Part shown: piece after piece, positions 1-6,613 of the stretch
Numbering within the stretch: position 1 is the first letter of the stretch
Layout: the number at the start of each line of letters is the position of its first letter
IMG/VR virus record: IMGVR_UViG_3300028800_000294
Coordinates: 1-25,512 of that record
DNA: 25,512 nt
From: a virus
Strand: one strand, 5' to 3'
Position numbers and translations under genes: made by a program
Notes under the pieces: generated by a model
What the model saw: the letters and a program-made list of their open reading frames with translations, nothing else
Told to the model about the DNA's origin: nothing
Database searches by the model: none

Positions 1-209
1 ATATTTCGACCACGAGCTTCGTCTTGACCGAGCGGCGGCAGCGGCTGACCGGGGCCGAAATATCCGTTCGCATCCTTGCCGGAGAGCGCGAATTTCACCC
101 CAGCGACGAGTCTGGCGATTACTCCTGGCTGTATCGGCGTCGCCACGGCATCGGAGCGCGCAGCTCCAGGATTCGCCGCTTTGCGCAAAGGGGAAGGGGT
201 CCAAACCAT
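1..209 (-). CDS. Phage portal protein, N-terminal fragment
   Basis: Partial gene running off the left edge. The portal forms the dodecameric ring at the head vertex through which DNA is packaged. Translating the minus strand from the ATG at 209-207 gives about 69 residues beginning MVWTPSPLRKAANPG and reaching a segment that reads GYFGPGQPLPPL. That segment resembles the N-terminal WFGPGxPLxP-type stretch common in portal proteins encoded beside PBSX-type terminases. The ATG overlaps the terL stop by one base (TGATG), with a GGAG about 8 nt upstream, so the two are translationally coupled. Position directly after terL is the canonical portal position. The assignment rests on this short segment and on synteny; the catalytic or structural core is outside the window. 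Confidence 0.7.
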   Translation of the reverse strand, partial: MVWTPSPLRKAANPGAARSDAVATPIQPGVIARLVAGVKFALSGKDANGYFGPGQPLPPLGQDEARGRN

Positions 210-1471
210 CAAGTAGACTCCGGTCGCCGGCGTGCGTTCATTGCTTCGACCTCGTTTTTCATGAAGGTCAGGAAGCCCGTATTGACGTTGCGGATGAGCG
301 GCTGCAGCGCGTAGCGGATCGCGTCGATGCAATGGTTGAGCATGTCGAGCACTTCCGGCAGCACATCGCCCGTCAGCCGATCGGTCTTGTAGCTATAGAG
401 CCGAAATTCATCGGCCGTGTGCGTGCAGCGTGGGTGCACCACGATGCGCTCATAACTCCGCATGTGCGCGATGCCGTCCTCGACGCTGCCGGCCCACTTC
501 TCGACGCCGGTGACGTTCGGGAAGCCATGCTGCTGCATGTAGCTGATCGTCTCAGGCCGCGCGTTGTCGGCGCGGATGGTGTGCTTGCGGCTACCGGGCA
601 CCAGGTCGAACAGCTCGCCGGTCTTGTGGATGTCACGGCCAATCGCGTACGCCTCGTACTCGATGAACAGCGTCCGCTCGTAGATCCAGCAGCGCACCAG
701 CGTCGTCGGGTCGACGGCGAAGCCCCAGTCAGCGCCGAGGTAGGGTCCGTCCCAGTCCTTGCCGGGCTCGAAGGCCTCGATGACGTACTTGTCGCGGAAG
801 ATCTGTGCATCGTTCTGCGCCGTGCACTCGCCTTCCCAGACGTGCGCGTACGCTGCCGGATCCACGCGGGCGAGATAGTCCTTCTCGCGTCGCTGGCCTT
901 CGCTGAAGTACGGGTTATCGCGCCAGCTGACCTTGCGCACGATCGCCCCGGGCGGCGGATTGAGTACGAAGCGCTGGTACGTCGGATCGCGAATCGCTCG
1001 CGGGTTGAACGTCACCAGGATCTCGCTCGGCTCGCGCCGGAACATGGTCGGGATCAGCTTCTCCCAGCTGTCGTTCGAGATGTTCTCGGCTTCCTCGACC
1101 CAGACGTAGTTCAACGCCTCCATCGACTTGAGCTTCGTCACGTTCGAGCGCAGCCCAGCGAACAGGAAGGCCGAACCCGTGCGGCTCTCGATGTACTTGT
1201 CGCGGACCGTGAACCAGTCCTCAAGTCCCATCAGGCCGACCTGCTCGGCCAGGAGATGGTGCACCGACTCATCGATGCTGTTCTGGATCTCGCGGGTGCA
1301 TAGGATGCGCAGCGGGCTCTGGTAGGCCAGCAGGATCAGTGCGCGGGCGAAGTTCCAGCTCTTGCCAGAGCCGCGGCCCCCATATGCGACCTTGTAGGGC
1401 GCGGGGCGAAACAGGAAATCGAACGCCCTCGGGACCTCAACCTTCAGCGTCTGGCGTGCCGAAGCTGACAT
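209..1471 (-). CDS. terL: Terminase large subunit (PBSX/Terminase_3 type)
   Basis: ATP-driven DNA packaging motor with a C-terminal nuclease that cuts the concatemer. The protein is 420 aa, normal for the family. The ATPase half shows a Walker A motif GGRGSGKS (residues 31-38) and a Walker B VWVEEAE (123-129). An ILVTFNP segment (151-157) fits the coupling motif. The nuclease half starts near YLGADWG (244-250) with candidate metal-binding Asp248 and Asp302 (RADNARPE). The start overlaps terS by 35 nt without a strong Shine-Dalgarno, so expression is probably coupled to terS. The portal gene follows with a 1-nt overlap. Confident family call; no frame damage seen. Confidence 0.95.
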   Translation of the reverse strand: MSASARQTLKVEVPRAFDFLFRPAPYKVAYGGRGSGKSWNFARALILLAYQSPLRILCTREIQNSIDESVHHLLAEQVGLMGLEDWFTVRDKYIESRTGSAFLFAGLRSNVTKLKSMEALNYVWVEEAENISNDSWEKLIPTMFRREPSEILVTFNPRAIRDPTYQRFVLNPPPGAIVRKVSWRDNPYFSEGQRREKDYLARVDPAAYAHVWEGECTAQNDAQIFRDKYVIEAFEPGKDWDGPYLGADWGFAVDPTTLVRCWIYERTLFIEYEAYAIGRDIHKTGELFDLVPGSRKHTIRADNARPETISYMQQHGFPNVTGVEKWAGSVEDGIAHMRSYERIVVHPRCTHTADEFRLYSYKTDRLTGDVLPEVLDMLNHCIDAIRYALQPLIRNVNTGFLTFMKNEVEAMNARRRPEST

Positions 1472-1730
1472 GAATGGATGGTGGCGTCAGAGGCGCGCCG
1501 CCTGGTCCGCTCACTTCCGTCGAGGACAGCTTCGCATGCACGAATGGGGCCGCGGACTTGGCGGCGTCGAGTCGTATCGATGCCGGCTGTGAAACATCGC
1601 GCATAACTCCAAGCAGGTAATCGAGGGGAGTAACACCGCCTCTTTCGACTGCAGCCAGCTGCTTAAGCGTCTTTTCGCTTCGGCGACCCTTGGGTCGTCC
1701 TGCTCCGGGGCGGGCCCCTCCGACGGCCAT
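1437..1730 (-). CDS. terS: Putative terminase small subunit
   Basis: Probably recognises the packaging site and loads TerL. I chose the ATG at 1730 (protein begins MAVGGARPGAGRPKG, 97 aa) because a GAGGA lies about 8 nt upstream. The GARPGAGRPKG opening is typical of phage small terminases and related DNA-binding packaging proteins. It is followed by a predicted helical segment (TLKQLAAVERGGVTPLDYLL) and a region rich in Ala and Lys. It is short for the family, which is often 100-180 aa. It overlaps terL by 35 nt. The gene is also overlapped in another frame by the 3' part of the GIY-YIG reading frame (1511-2107), which is unusual. Assignment is from position and the N-terminal motif. Confidence 0.75.
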   Translation of the reverse strand: MAVGGARPGAGRPKGRRSEKTLKQLAAVERGGVTPLDYLLGVMRDVSQPASIRLDAAKSAAPFVHAKLSSTEVSGPGGAPLTPPSIHVSFGTPDAEG

Positions 1731-2107
1731 TTGATTCCTCGTGAATTTAATTCGACCTTTGCGAAGTTCGCGGCGATCAGCCGATCGATCCAATTGCCTG
1801 TTCTGTCTTCCTTTTCGTACGCCTCGCGCTCCCATCTGATTCCGATGCGAGCATCCTTGGCGGCCTGAAAAGCTTCAGTGAAGCTGCGCCCCTCTCCGCC
1901 AGCTGTTTTATTCAGACGCGGCCGATACTTAGCGATCAGATCTATCTCGCGCAGGAGCGCTTTGCGCTCATCGCGAAACCATTCCAAGATTCCCGCGATA
2001 CCGCCAATGCGCTTGGCGCTGCCGATGTAGCGATCTCCGCAGCCTTTGCCGATGTAGACCAGCTCGGCCCCGATATTCACTCGATAGACGTACCAGCGTG
2101 CGCTCAT
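1511..2107 (-). CDS. GIY-YIG family endonuclease (homing-type?)
   Basis: Predicted nuclease with an N-terminal GIY-YIG-like domain. The sequence begins MSARWYVYRVN, continues ELVYIGKGCGDRYIG, and contains a helix with the partner Arg/Lys and the distal KYRPRLNKTAGGEG segment typical of this fold (about residues 5-80). The frame continues to 198 aa, but its last ~70 residues overlap terS in a different frame. Those residues (ending in SPRPHSCMRSCPRRK) look like a read-through of terS DNA, so the functional protein may end in the linker or carry an appended tail. The ATG at 2107 lies directly after a terminator, and the frame is open upstream to 2284, so the start is uncertain. GIY-YIG genes next to terminase genes often behave as free-standing homing endonucleases; that role is inferred here. 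Confidence 0.7.
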   Translation of the reverse strand: MSARWYVYRVNIGAELVYIGKGCGDRYIGSAKRIGGIAGILEWFRDERKALLREIDLIAKYRPRLNKTAGGEGRSFTEAFQAAKDARIGIRWEREAYEKEDRTGNWIDRLIAANFAKVELNSRGIKWPSEGPAPEQDDPRVAEAKRRLSSWLQSKEAVLLPSITCLELCAMFHSRHRYDSTPPSPRPHSCMRSCPRRK

Positions 2108-2108
2108 G

Positions 2109-2133
2109 AAAAAAACGCCCCGGTTGCCCGGGG
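2109..2133 (-). terminator. Rho-independent terminator
   Basis: Read on the minus strand, CCCCGG-GCAA-CCGGGG forms a 6-bp G+C stem with a GCAA tetraloop, followed by CG and seven T. It lies downstream of the Q-like gene (2281-2712) and immediately before the GIY-YIG ATG at 2107. It would separate the early operon from the packaging genes, which is where a Q-type antiterminator would act. Confidence 0.85.
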
Positions 2134-2280
2134 CCAGGTTACCGCTGACCCACTGGGGGTCTTGGGGCCAGCGGCGGTATCGACAGGGAGATCTCTGCAG
2201 TGGCAACTTTGAGACACTGACAGAGTGCGCGCGTTGTGATGGTTGGACCATGCGCTTGTCAAGTGTCGCAGTCCACAAAA

Positions 2281-2712
2281 TCAAGCTTCTACGGCGGTTG
2301 AGGAAATTGTGAGTCGCGCCGCGATCCAGTAATAGCCTCGATCCAGCTCGCGCCAGTACTCGCCCTGAGTGATACCGAGGGATTTGATCTGCTCTCGATA
2401 AGGCTCATGGCTCAAGTATTTGGCGTGGATTACCTCGCGAGGCGAGATCGGCATATCGAACATTGCGCGCCAGACCAGAAGAGCATCGCCGGTATAGACA
2501 TCTGCGAATGTCTGCGCGCGCGTTCCCTGAGCGGCGCCTTCGCCCTCCATGCGCACTTTGCCGAGCACGGTAGCGGTCGGCCAGCCGTCGAAGTGCCAGA
2601 CCCGATGCCCTTTGGCGTCCGTCACCCAACGGCCGGCGTTACGGATGCGCGAGTACTGCCTCGCCCATTCCTGCAGGTAACGCGGTAGCCATTCCTTGGG
2701 TTCAAGACTCAT
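2281..2712 (-). CDS. Q-like late gene regulator (putative antiterminator)
   Basis: 143 aa. It resembles phage antitermination Q-type or sigma-region-4-like regulators. The C-terminal half (about residues 88-135) reads PREVIHAKYLSHEPYREQ then SLGITQGEYWRELDRGYYWIA, a helix-turn-helix-like arrangement typical of these short late regulators. The ATG at 2712 overlaps the upstream stop (ATGA), favouring this start over the ATG at 2733. The gene is last in the minus-strand early block and is followed by a terminator and then by terminase. That is the position where lambda-like phages keep Q. Function is inferred from position and resemblance; a generic HTH regulator is the alternative. Confidence 0.6.
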   Translation of the reverse strand: MSLEPKEWLPRYLQEWARQYSRIRNAGRWVTDAKGHRVWHFDGWPTATVLGKVRMEGEGAAQGTRAQTFADVYTGDALLVWRAMFDMPISPREVIHAKYLSHEPYREQIKSLGITQGEYWRELDRGYYWIAARLTISSTAVEA

Positions 2713-3311
2713 TTGCGCCGCGCCCTTGACCATTGGTCATAGGCGCCAGCGAGAAACCCCGATACGGCACAATCGCGCGAACTCCGCGCTTCTTTCGCTT
2801 CCATCCGGCCAACAGTAATAACGCACGCGCATTGGTGAGCAACAAGGCTCCGTTTCTCAGCGGGGTGACCACTCCCAACTTCGATAATTGCAAGCGCCGA
2901 CAACGTGCGACTGGCATGAAACACTAAGCGGTCATAGACGACCTTAAGTGAACCCTGGTGGTATATAAAAGGAGCATGCGCCTCGAATTCGATCGTCATA
3001 TATTCCAGGCAGTGCAAGAGCAACTCTCGCGCGTCCCAATAGCGATTTCTCGCCGATTCTTGGCGCCGGGGCGGCAAACGTTCGCACTGCTCCCACCGCC
3101 TTAGGAGGACCTCTGATCGATTCAGAAGAGAAGCCAACTCCATAATTCTGATTTTCAAGCCAGAATCCATCGCACTTGTCAACTTTCTATTCGCACGGCA
3201 GAAGTGCAGAAGTTCCCGTATCAATTGATCCATGTGCGGCCGAATATCTTCGGCGTCGTCACCACCGGCACCGGAGTCACCAATGTCTCTATCAGCGCCA
3301 TCAGCAGACAT
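2709..3311 (-). CDS. Hypothetical phage protein
   Basis: 200 aa with no recognised family. The ATG at 3311 has a strong GGAG in AGGGGAGAAGTAA upstream, which supports this start over a later ATG at 3233. The N-terminus is acidic (DGADRDIGDSGAGGDDAED), followed by helical, charged sequence with Arg-rich stretches (about 65-95) and Cys residues scattered through the C-terminal half. The 3' end overlaps the Q-like gene (ATGA). The 5' end overlaps by 29 nt, in antisense, the start of the plus-strand HNH gene. It could be a small DNA-associated protein, but nothing specific can be claimed. Confidence 0.6.
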   Translation of the reverse strand: MSADGADRDIGDSGAGGDDAEDIRPHMDQLIRELLHFCRANRKLTSAMDSGLKIRIMELASLLNRSEVLLRRWEQCERLPPRRQESARNRYWDARELLLHCLEYMTIEFEAHAPFIYHQGSLKVVYDRLVFHASRTLSALAIIEVGSGHPAEKRSLVAHQCACVITVGRMEAKEARSSRDCAVSGFLAGAYDQWSRARRK

Positions 3312-3627
3312 TTACTTCTCCCCTTCCTACCTGCGCGCTCGCAAGATAGCCCTGATCCGCGCGCACTGGCGGTGCGAGGATTGCGGCAAGGGTCCGCACT
3401 GCGGCGTCGACCTTGAAGTCCATCACATCAAGCCTGTCAGCCGGTTCCCTGAACTGGTGGCAGATGAGGCAAACCTGCAGGTGCTCTGTCCTCCATGTCA
3501 CATGGGCGGCCACTGGCTCGAATGGGGCATCAAGCAGAAAGCCGCGAACGATCCGCGCTATCAACTCCCACGACGCAGACAGAGGGAGAGCGAGCAAGTC
3601 CCCGAACAATTGAGGCTGCCGATGTGA
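3283..3627 (+). CDS. HNH endonuclease
   Basis: 114 aa plus-strand gene inside an otherwise minus-strand block. ATG at 3283 is preceded by GGAG at 6-nt spacing. The protein shows a complete HNH core: CEDCG near residue 32, EVHHIKPVSRFPEL (the H-H pair), EANLQVLCPPCH (N and the second zinc Cys pair). The zinc knuckle is CxxC...CxxC and the catalytic His sits in VHHIKP. HNH genes beside terminase genes often assist packaging-site cleavage in cos phages, but many are homing endonucleases. The opposite orientation and the antisense overlap with the 5' end of the neighbour favour an acquired, free-standing element. The family call is firm; the role is open. Confidence 0.88.
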   Translation: MSLSAPSADIYFSPSYLRARKIALIRAHWRCEDCGKGPHCGVDLEVHHIKPVSRFPELVADEANLQVLCPPCHMGGHWLEWGIKQKAANDPRYQLPRRRQRESEQVPEQLRLPM

Positions 3628-3632
3628 CACGC

Positions 3633-3806
3633 TCAACTCCTTACCGCCCCACTCTTGCTCTGCAAGTCCAGCCACTCGAAGAAGCAGCGCTTGCATAGCC
3701 ACCAGCCCGTATCGACATCGCGACAGACTTCGAGCGCATGCACCTTTCCCTCCGCGTCGCGATAGTCGCGACGGCAACACTGCTCGCATTGCCTGTTCCA
3801 TCCCAT
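3633..3806 (-). CDS. Small zinc-finger protein (CxxC ... CxxC)
   Basis: 57 aa. The minus strand from ATG at 3806 reads MGWNRQCEQCCRRDYRDAEG and later GWWLCKRCFFEWLDLQ, stopping at TGA 3633-3635. The two pairs CEQC (7-10) and CKRC (38-41), plus Cys28, would bind one zinc ion. The start lies 1 nt after the stop of the gene at 3808-4116, so it belongs to the same operon. It is convergent with the HNH gene, 5 nt away. Small treble-clef or ribbon proteins of this kind are common in phage early operons; the partner is unknown. Confidence 0.65.
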   Translation of the reverse strand: MGWNRQCEQCCRRDYRDAEGKVHALEVCRDVDTGWWLCKRCFFEWLDLQSKSGAVRS

Positions 3807-3807
3807 C

Positions 3808-4116
3808 TCATCCCCGTATCGCCTCTCGCACGCTGCTCACGACCATGATCTTCTTCTTGCGCCGCTCCATTTCGAACTCGGCTGCCGACAGCGCGCGGTT
3901 CACTGCGCGCGATGCCGAGAACGCCAGTTGCAACCGCTCAGTGCAGGCGTGCAGCTCGCCGAGGGCCTTCTGGTCGTTCATGACCGCCTCGTTGTAGAAC
4001 TGCTGCAGCTGCGGGTCCGACATGTCGCGCAGCACGTGCACGACGCCATCGGCGGCGCGGTACTGAAACAGCTCGTCCGGCGGCGCTGGCGAGCCATTGG
4101 TGCGCTTGTCGGCCAT
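3808..4116 (-). CDS. Hypothetical helical phage protein
   Basis: 102 aa from ATG 4116 (MADKRTNGSPAPPDE). The stop of the upstream gene overlaps this ATG by one base (TGATG). After a Pro-rich start the protein is almost entirely helical and charged: SDPQLQQFYNEAVMNDQKAL, then SAAEFEMERRKKKIMVV. It is probably an alpha-helical or short coiled-coil protein. No domain recognised. Position in the replication/early operon suggests a small accessory role. Confidence 0.7.
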   Translation of the reverse strand: MADKRTNGSPAPPDELFQYRAADGVVHVLRDMSDPQLQQFYNEAVMNDQKALGELHACTERLQLAFSASRAVNRALSAAEFEMERRKKKIMVVSSVREAIRG

Positions 4117-4271
4117 CACATCACCCTGATGAAGTAGGCCGTCAGCCCAATCAGGACACCGACTGCGATCAGCCAGACGATCCAGTCGGCGGCTTCGGTC
4201 GATGGCGGGTCGCGCGAGTACATCCATTCCTCGTCGGGTCGATCGTCCTGGTCGTGTTCGTGAAGGCGCAT
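4116..4271 (-). CDS. Small single-span membrane protein
   Basis: 51 aa, ATG at 4271 with GGGGAG about 7 nt upstream. The N-terminal 30 residues are hydrophilic and acidic (MRLHEHDQDDRPDEEWMYSR). The rest is one hydrophobic helix (WIVWLIAVGVLIGLTAYFI) followed by RVM. Spacing and the 1-nt stop/start overlap with the next gene place it firmly in the operon. Function unknown; phage early membrane peptides of this form sometimes act in superinfection exclusion, but there is no direct evidence here. Confidence 0.7.
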   Translation of the reverse strand: MRLHEHDQDDRPDEEWMYSRDPPSTEAADWIVWLIAVGVLIGLTAYFIRVM

Positions 4272-4286
4272 GGTTTCTCCCCTGGG

Positions 4287-4610
4287 TTAGCTGATATCGA
4301 CTTCCCGCAATTGCCAGCGCCCGGCCGCGTTCTTCTTCCAGCCGTGCACCAGCATCCGGATGTTCGCGACCCGAAGATGTGCAATGGCGTCGCTGTCTTG
4401 AACCTTCTTCACCCGGCTCGATACGTTAGAGTCACTCGTGGCCTGCACCGCGATGACCTCCCCGTCCTGGCCGATCGCCAGCACGTCGATGATCCCGAAC
4501 AGGTCCTGGCGGACCTTCGCGTGCGGATTCCACTTCTCGGTGACCGCGACCAGGCGGCAGCCACGCTTACGCAGCTCCGCGAGCGACCTGGTTGTCGGAC
4601 TGCCGCTCAC
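4287..4610 (-). CDS. Putative PD-(D/E)xK-type nuclease-like protein
   Basis: 107 aa. GTG at 4610 overlaps the upstream TGA (GTGA), indicating coupling. The order of elements fits a minimal PD-(D/E)xK (Holliday-junction-resolvase-like) fold. An N-terminal helix and strand (AELRKRGCRLVAVTEKWNP) are followed by KVRQDLFGIIDVLAI with Asp in the expected position, then GEVIAVQATSDSN, in which Gln replaces the usual Glu-x-Lys centre, and SSRVKK. Such proteins are widespread in phage replication operons. The ExK signature is not canonical, so the activity is uncertain. Confidence 0.55.
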   Translation of the reverse strand: MSGSPTTRSLAELRKRGCRLVAVTEKWNPHAKVRQDLFGIIDVLAIGQDGEVIAVQATSDSNVSSRVKKVQDSDAIAHLRVANIRMLVHGWKKNAAGRWQLREVDIS

Positions 4611-5179
4611 TGCGCTGTCGGCTGATGCCCGTTGCCGCGCCGGCGTGACTTCGGCTTCTCGTTTTCCTCGTCATCACCCGCTTCGCCGAGCGCCAGGTCG
4701 CGCTGCTTGTCGGCCTTCTCGATGCGCTCACCGATCTCGAGCGCGGCGTGAATCTCCCGTCCCATGAACTCCATGACGAGTTCGACTTCGCCGTTGAGCT
4801 TCGGATGGCACTGCACCTGCACCGACAGGTTCGTGAGGCCGCCGGCGAGCGGCTCGATCTTCAGCTTCGCGAGCGTCACGTCCTTGAGCGCGATCGACTT
4901 CTCCGCAAGTCCCAGATGCAGCGTGACGCTGGATTCCTTGAACTTGTCCTTGAGCGTGAAGGGATTGAACTGCCTGAACATCGGCTCGCGTGTGCGACCG
5001 CGCGTGTTGAACAGCGCCTTGTCGGCATGCTCATCGCCGAGCAGTTCGTTCAACTCCTCGGCATCGAGCAGGATGTCGATCACCGGAATGTCGAATGCCG
5101 GCACCGGTTCATCGCCGTGCTTCTCCGTGCGGCAGTTGATCGAATCGCCGAGCTTGCAGGGCCGTTTCTTCAGCTTCAT
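4607..5179 (-). CDS. Hypothetical protein of the replication operon
   Basis: 190 aa from ATG 5179, preceded by AAGGGG at about 8 nt. The first part (KLKKRPCKLGDS, then FDIPVIDILLDAEELNELLG) is followed by strand-rich sequence (SVTLHLGLAEKSIALKD, TNLSVQVQCHPKLNGEVEL). The protein ends in a charged, disordered tail with KSRRRGNGHQPTAQ. No catalytic motif is visible. It is co-transcribed with the helicase upstream and the nuclease-like gene downstream (4-nt overlap). Proteins of this shape in related operons are uncharacterised; a single-stranded-DNA or annealing-related role would be a guess. Confidence 0.75.
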   Translation of the reverse strand: MKLKKRPCKLGDSINCRTEKHGDEPVPAFDIPVIDILLDAEELNELLGDEHADKALFNTRGRTREPMFRQFNPFTLKDKFKESSVTLHLGLAEKSIALKDVTLAKLKIEPLAGGLTNLSVQVQCHPKLNGEVELVMEFMGREIHAALEIGERIEKADKQRDLALGEAGDDEENEKPKSRRRGNGHQPTAQ

Positions 5180-5211
5180 CGTTATTCCCCTTGTCGTGGT
5201 TGTGCGGATGG

Positions 5212-6204
5212 TCATCCAACTTTCCCGATCACTTGGTCCAGCGTCAGGAACGCATCGTCCGGCAGGTAGCGGGTCGCAGTGCTCGGGAACTGCACCAGGC
5301 TGAACTGGCGCATATCGCGCTGGAACCAGCCCTCTACATCGCCCAGGTAGCCGTTGAAGTGACGCTGCTTGCGGATCGAGATGCACATCGGCGTCGCCTG
5401 AGCATTGTTGCCGTAATCAGGCTTACTGCTGCTGCGCCGGACGAAGATCACGTTATCCGCCATGCCGCCGATCTCGCGCGCGCCGGCCACATCGTTCAGG
5501 TCCGGTTCCTGATTCGCGCTGACCAACTTGCGCGGATGTGCGACCAGGTGCAGGTGGATCTTCGCGGCCCGCGCAATGGTGGCGAGCAGGTTCGCGAATT
5601 TGCGCTGCTCCTCGAAGTCATCGTTCGCGACATCCAGGCACATCAGACTGTCGATCACCGCGTGCCTGATGCCTTCCTCGGCGAGCTTGCGGATCACGGC
5701 CAGGAGCTTCAGGTGGCGCGCTATACCTACCACTCCCCAGAGCCGGAAGCGCTTTGCGTAGGCGTCGATGAACCACTGCAGCTGATGCACGCTCGGTTCC
5801 TGCACGCCCGCAGCGGTAGCTGCAAGACGCACCAGCATGTCTGCCGGGTCCTCCTCGAGCGATGCGAGGAACACCGAACTACCGCGATGCAAGATCTGGC
5901 ACACGAACTGCCGTAAAAGCGTGGTCTTTCCGGCTCCCGGGAAGCCTGACCAGATCGTGACGCCGCCCGGGTAGAGACGCAGCAGATTGCCATCCGGATC
6001 GAATGGCGTTGTGCCGTACTTGGCGGCTCTCGCCTTGAACTTCGCGAGCAGTTCCTTGCCATCGAGTGGCTCGATGTCGACCAGCAGCTCGGGCTCGATC
6101 TCGAACTCCGGCGAGCCCTCGGTGACCAGCATTTCACCCACGCGCTTGGCGCGGTACGCGTCGATACGCGCAACGAGCTCGGGCGGATACGGGTCAGTAG
6201 CCAT
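5212..6204 (-). CDS. RecA/DnaB-like replicative helicase
   Basis: 330 aa from ATG 6204 with GGAGG about 7 nt upstream. It has an N-terminal helical segment of about 75 residues and then a RecA-like ATPase. Walker A is GFPGAGKT (87-94), a VFLASLEE strand (111-118) carries the acidic residues, and Walker B is AVIDS (182-186). HLHLVAHPRK (217-226) matches the sensor-like segment of the DnaB/Gp4/RadA helicase group. The order after a stand-alone primase zinc domain suggests a split primase-helicase. The start overlaps the upstream gene by 11 nt. It should unwind the phage fork after initiation by the O-like protein. Confidence 0.85.
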   Translation of the reverse strand: MATDPYPPELVARIDAYRAKRVGEMLVTEGSPEFEIEPELLVDIEPLDGKELLAKFKARAAKYGTTPFDPDGNLLRLYPGGVTIWSGFPGAGKTTLLRQFVCQILHRGSSVFLASLEEDPADMLVRLAATAAGVQEPSVHQLQWFIDAYAKRFRLWGVVGIARHLKLLAVIRKLAEEGIRHAVIDSLMCLDVANDDFEEQRKFANLLATIARAAKIHLHLVAHPRKLVSANQEPDLNDVAGAREIGGMADNVIFVRRSSSKPDYGNNAQATPMCISIRKQRHFNGYLGDVEGWFQRDMRQFSLVQFPSTATRYLPDDAFLTLDQVIGKVG

Positions 6205-6613
6205 GCACGACCTCCAGGGCTGCGGTGATACGCGCGGATGCCGTGAAGGCGCGCGCCAGATCTTCGCCAGAGACTGGCTTGCCGTCAGTGATCTGCGATC
6301 CAACCAGACACAACACGAACGATTCGTTCTTCAAACATTCGAGCGCATCGCGATCCGTGAACGGACGACGTACTTTCGGGAAGTGATGGCCGAGCGGCTT
6401 CGCGAACAGGTCGGAGAATTGCATGCCGATCGCCGAGAGCACCGATTCGGTCTCGCAGCCAGCGAAGCAGTGCATCAGGATCCGCTCGTCAGGGAGCACC
6501 TTGACCGTGAGGCTCGGGTGCCGGTCCTTGTGCGCCGGGCAGCGTGCCACCCAGGTCCAGCGCTGAGTTTCCTTCACGCCATCGAGACGCGAGAGCAGGT
6601 CGGCGATGTCCAT
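6194..6613 (-). CDS. Primase zinc-binding (CHC2-like) protein
   Basis: 139 aa. ATG 6613 overlaps the upstream TGA (TGATG); an upstream GTG at 6622 is possible but less likely. Near the N-terminus it carries the DnaG/Gp4-type zinc ribbon: CPAH (25-28), then PSL, and CFAGC (49-53). No TOPRIM catalytic domain follows, because the protein ends about 85 residues later. It is therefore either a template-recognition module working with another primase or the zinc half of a split primase-helicase. It sits directly before the helicase gene, which supports a replication role. Confidence 0.82.
   Translation of the reverse strand: MDIADLLSRLDGVKETQRWTWVARCPAHKDRHPSLTVKVLPDERILMHCFAGCETESVLSAIGMQFSDLFAKPLGHHFPKVRRPFTDRDALECLKNESFVLCLVGSQITDGKPVSGEDLARAFTASARITAALEVVHGY

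Noticed and set aside
332-1303. Long plus-strand reading frame across the terminase
   Set aside because: It lies antisense to terL, which has clear Walker and nuclease motifs; the long frame is a by-product of G+C-rich codon usage.
5191-5916. Plus-strand 241-residue frame opposite the helicase
   Set aside because: No motif; the minus-strand helicase with Walker A and B is on the same DNA.
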